NCBI GenBank assembly: GCA_910592205.1
Contig: CAJVPJ010001381.1
Span: 1 to 10,161 of the forward strand
DNA length: 10,161 nt
Direction: 5' to 3'
Origin: Paraglomus occultum
Lineage: Eukaryota; Glomeromycota; Glomeromycetes; Paraglomerales; Paraglomeraceae
The position numbers were made by a program, and so were the translations under genes. Positions 8,095 to 10,161 of this stretch are shown here, one piece after another (the stretch's first letter is position 1; each line of letters starts with the position of its first letter). The notes under the pieces are model-generated. The model searched no databases. It worked only from the letters and a program-made list of their open reading frames with translations, and was not told where the DNA came from.

Positions 8095-8142
8095 AGATTT
8101 ATTTGCAAGACAAGTGGATGCATTCCCACATAATAAGTTTAT

Positions 8143-8148
8143 AATAAA
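8143..8148 (+). terminator. Polyadenylation signal candidate (AATAAA)
   Basis: AATAAA lies about 50 bases after the stop of the spliced reading of the small plus-strand gene. It sits in the gap between that gene and the convergent M50B-like gene. Confidence 0.3.
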
Positions 8149-8254
8149 GTATAATAATCCTTAATCTATCTCCTTTCGTGGCATGAATAATTTACTGTAC
8201 AGAATATTAATACACATAGTCCGTCTTCTCCTAACCAATCTTTCCCACATCTTT

Positions 8255-9534
8255 TCACATTTTCAAAAAATGATCTGCCGCCTGTTTTTGTTCTGCGTTA
8301 TCCTGCTTAAATGCGAGAATACCAGCAACTACACTAGCAAGTAGAAATAGTATACTGATAATAAGCCAGATAAAACCCCATACTTGAGATGGACAGCATC
8401 CACACATCTGGGCAAATTTCGATGCGTCTGATTCGTTTACTTTACGCATAACTGGTTGCAAGAAAAAGACAGATACGTCAGTCAGTATCAGAGAAATTAA
8501 ATTGCCAATAGCTAAATGAATGTGGCAGGATTTACAATACAAAGACACCTACCAAGATCGTCCATAATATCCCAGACAGAGTAGAAACAAGACATAACTC
8601 TGTAATATCAAACAATAAAGTTAATATCCTACGCACGTTATTTGCCCCATTTCACTCTTACTCATATGGCTTTACAATCAAAACGTACCCAACAAACAAC
8701 ACAAAGTATTTCAGCCCTGCGCTATCCTTGACAATCCAAAGCACAACAATCAGCCCAATAAAGAATACGGTAATTCCTCTGGTCAGCCAGTTACGTGCCC
8801 AAAAGAGAACAGCAATGAGGCATAGACCGAGTAAAATTGCTGCGATCTTTGATGCGAGAATGTCGAAGCCACAGAAGATTAGCAGTGCACCGATTAGAGA
8901 TGATCCCAGGTATCCTTGTTTAAGGAATGAAAATTTGTATTAGCAACTTGGAAGATTGAGTTTTTGAGGTCTTTATTGCGGCACACGTGGAGGAATATTG
9001 AGATTTAGAGGAAATAACCACAGCTGATAGTTACCTGCAGGTAAAGTACAGCATTGAACACCCCCACGCTGTTATGCGTTGTTGGCATACGTAATGAGAT
9101 TAGTAAAACACTGTATCATCGTACTCTGATGCCAACAGTCGATTACATCAATGCTTGGTTTTGTACGTAAACTTACCATGCGAGTAACTCCTCCCTCGTT
9201 AGGTTCAATCTCTATCGCTTCTATTCGTGCACCCGTGCAGCATCCTGCTGTCGCGTGCGAGAATTCATGGAGTCCAACTACTAAAAGCTGATGTATTGAT
9301 AAACGAGATTAATAACGACTTGTTGGAAATCGAGACAAGAATGCGTGAATGCGCCATGACAGTCTCAAGGATGATACTCACTTTAAATGGATAGAGTATA
9401 TGTTTTATATATGGTAAATTCCATAAAATTAGAATGCCAATGAAATATGCTCCAATTACGTATAAAGTTGCTCGCTGAGTGTCGTTCGGTTCTAATCGTT
9501 GTGATATCGTTTCTCTCTCGTAGATTATTGGCAT
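8255..9534 (-). CDS. M50B-like zinc metallopeptidase, integral membrane, six exons, 255 aa
   Basis: The exons are 9382-9534, 9177-9287, 9035-9068, 8689-8914, 8553-8599 and 8451-8255. The introns are 94, 108, 120, 89 and 101 bases with GTGAGT, GTAAGT, GTAACT, GTACGT and GTAGGT donors. All phases agree and the sum is 256 codons including TGA. Exon 3 is a microexon of 34 bases. After a polar N-terminus and a first membrane segment (about 22-47) comes GLHEFSHATAGCCTGARIE, with the zinc motif HEFSH (58-62). Next are EPNEGGVTRMRGG, then LPAGYLGSS (97-105), the second conserved block of the family. Further hydrophobic segments lie at about 104-117, 122-139, 146-161 and 166-180. Then comes the conserved RKVNESDA (193-200), and a last segment (215-238) with a charged tail. 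This order matches the Peptidase_M50B-like family of fungi and other eukaryotes, whose substrates are unknown. M50 relatives cut within membranes; activity here is inferred from the intact HExxH. The only in-window ATG upstream of the first membrane segment is at 9534. Confidence 0.93.
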
Positions 9535-10086
9535 TGTGCAGGATCAAATACAGTGTAAAATGGGGTCGCGCAAAAAGACGGCAGTTTCTGTGTATATTGA
9601 CGTTTTACTGTCCTTTTTTTTAAAATTGTGGTTCAGCAGCGTTCTTTTAAGTTTCCCACTCACTCAGCCAGGGGAAAAGGCTTGGCAGGGAGGACAAGGT
9701 AATATCGTATCTTCCATGCTCCACTTTCCAAACTATTTCTTCTTCTCCCCCCCTCGACATACTTTTGAGGCTAATTCAAATGAATTTGTATTAATATATC
9801 CTCCAATCAGATGGGCTCATCGAAACACAAATCCTTGGCACCACACTAATTATGGAATTTGGGTAACTTGAAAAATTTATATATTAATATCTATAATCCC
9901 GCTTTTTCCGGGAGAATCGAATGTACTAGCACGAATACGGAAAATATTAAATTTCGAGGCATCGCCACGTATATATGTCACACCTGCCAGAAACTAGTTG
10001 TTGGCTGAATTATGAATTTTCGTGTTTGTTAATTACGGGCTTAAACCAGCACGTCATTGAAGCACAAGTTGTGGCTGATTTAACAA
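9535..10086. other. Upstream region of the M50B-like gene, no supported gene
   Basis: This stretch should hold the promoter of the minus-strand peptidase gene. A CCAAT-type box (ATTGG on the gene's strand) lies at about 9803, some 270 bases upstream of the start codon, and pyrimidine/purine-biased tracts lie at about 9608-9630 and 9735-9755. A plus-strand frame of 103 codons from an ATG at 9560 overlaps this promoter and starts 25 bases from the divergent start codon. Its translation is not protein-like in any way I recognise and it is not called. After 9880 the sequence is AT-rich and featureless until the transposon-like end. Confidence 0.4.
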
Positions 10087-10161
10087 TACACTCACTGGAC
10101 AAAAGTCTACGTAATTTTTGTCGATCACATAGTAAAACATATGAAAAATCTATTTTTTCGA
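10087..10161 (+). mobile_element. Possible terminal repeat of a Tc1/mariner-type transposon, cut by the window edge
   Basis: After a TA dinucleotide (10087-10088) comes CACTCACTGGACAAAAGTC, followed by TACGTA. The pattern CACTGGACAAAAGT...TACGTA directly next to TA resembles the terminal inverted repeats of many Tc1/mariner elements, which duplicate TA on insertion. Only about 75 bases are visible, the partner repeat and any transposase would lie beyond the right edge, and no matching inverted copy occurs in the window. Confidence 0.35.

Noticed and set aside
8728-8943. Plus-strand frame over the peptidase gene
   Set aside because: It is the opposite-strand shadow of exon 4 of the M50B-like gene.
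9536-9871. Plus-strand frame of 103-111 codons
   Set aside because: It starts 25 bases from the divergent peptidase start codon, lies in that gene's promoter region and has no recognisable domain.

Overview
The window reads as nuclear DNA of a eukaryote with short spliced genes, most likely an AT-rich early-diverging fungus (Mucoromycota; Glomeromycotina would fit). The reasons are an AT-rich background, introns of about 57-120 bases with GTRAGT-type donors and CAG/TAG-type acceptors, and two reconstructable genes of families common in fungi. They are a secreted CAP/PR-1 protein and a membrane M50B-like peptidase. There is no operon structure, ribosome-binding site or tRNA gene. The lineage call is inference.

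Layout. Positions 1-210 (minus) hold the 5' end of a gene that runs off the left edge: a start codon, a 57-base intron and part of exon 2, in a GC-rich island. Positions 211-480 are its upstream region, with a long pyrimidine tract. From about 480 to 4186 the sequence is AT-rich and mostly without genes. It holds a 16-base tandem array (732-796), a 19-base inverted repeat 800 bases apart (722-740 and 1536-1554), and a stretch with few stop codons at 2966-3870 that could be a decayed gene. Positions 4187-4894 (minus) are a complete three-exon CAP-domain gene with a TATA box just upstream. Positions 4940-6900 are repeat-rich. There is a seven-copy 16-base array ending in a perfect hairpin (5660-5803), and a short inverted-repeat element with pogo/Tigger-style ends (6397-6545). 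Positions 6882-6995 (minus) are a likely coding exon of an unidentified small protein. Positions 7633-8148 (plus) have the outline of a small gene (TATA, ORF, possible intron, AATAAA), which is uncertain. Positions 8255-9534 (minus) are a complete six-exon M50B-like peptidase gene. The right edge, from 10087, looks like the end of a Tc1/mariner-type transposon.

The two complete genes are independent neighbours on the same strand. One product is predicted to be secreted and the other to be an integral membrane protein; nothing in the sequence links their functions. The rest is intergenic DNA shaped by small repeats and transposon remnants. I found no convincing new multi-gene system. The most unusual structures are the 16-base array capped by a hairpin and the nearby related-looking inverted-repeat element.
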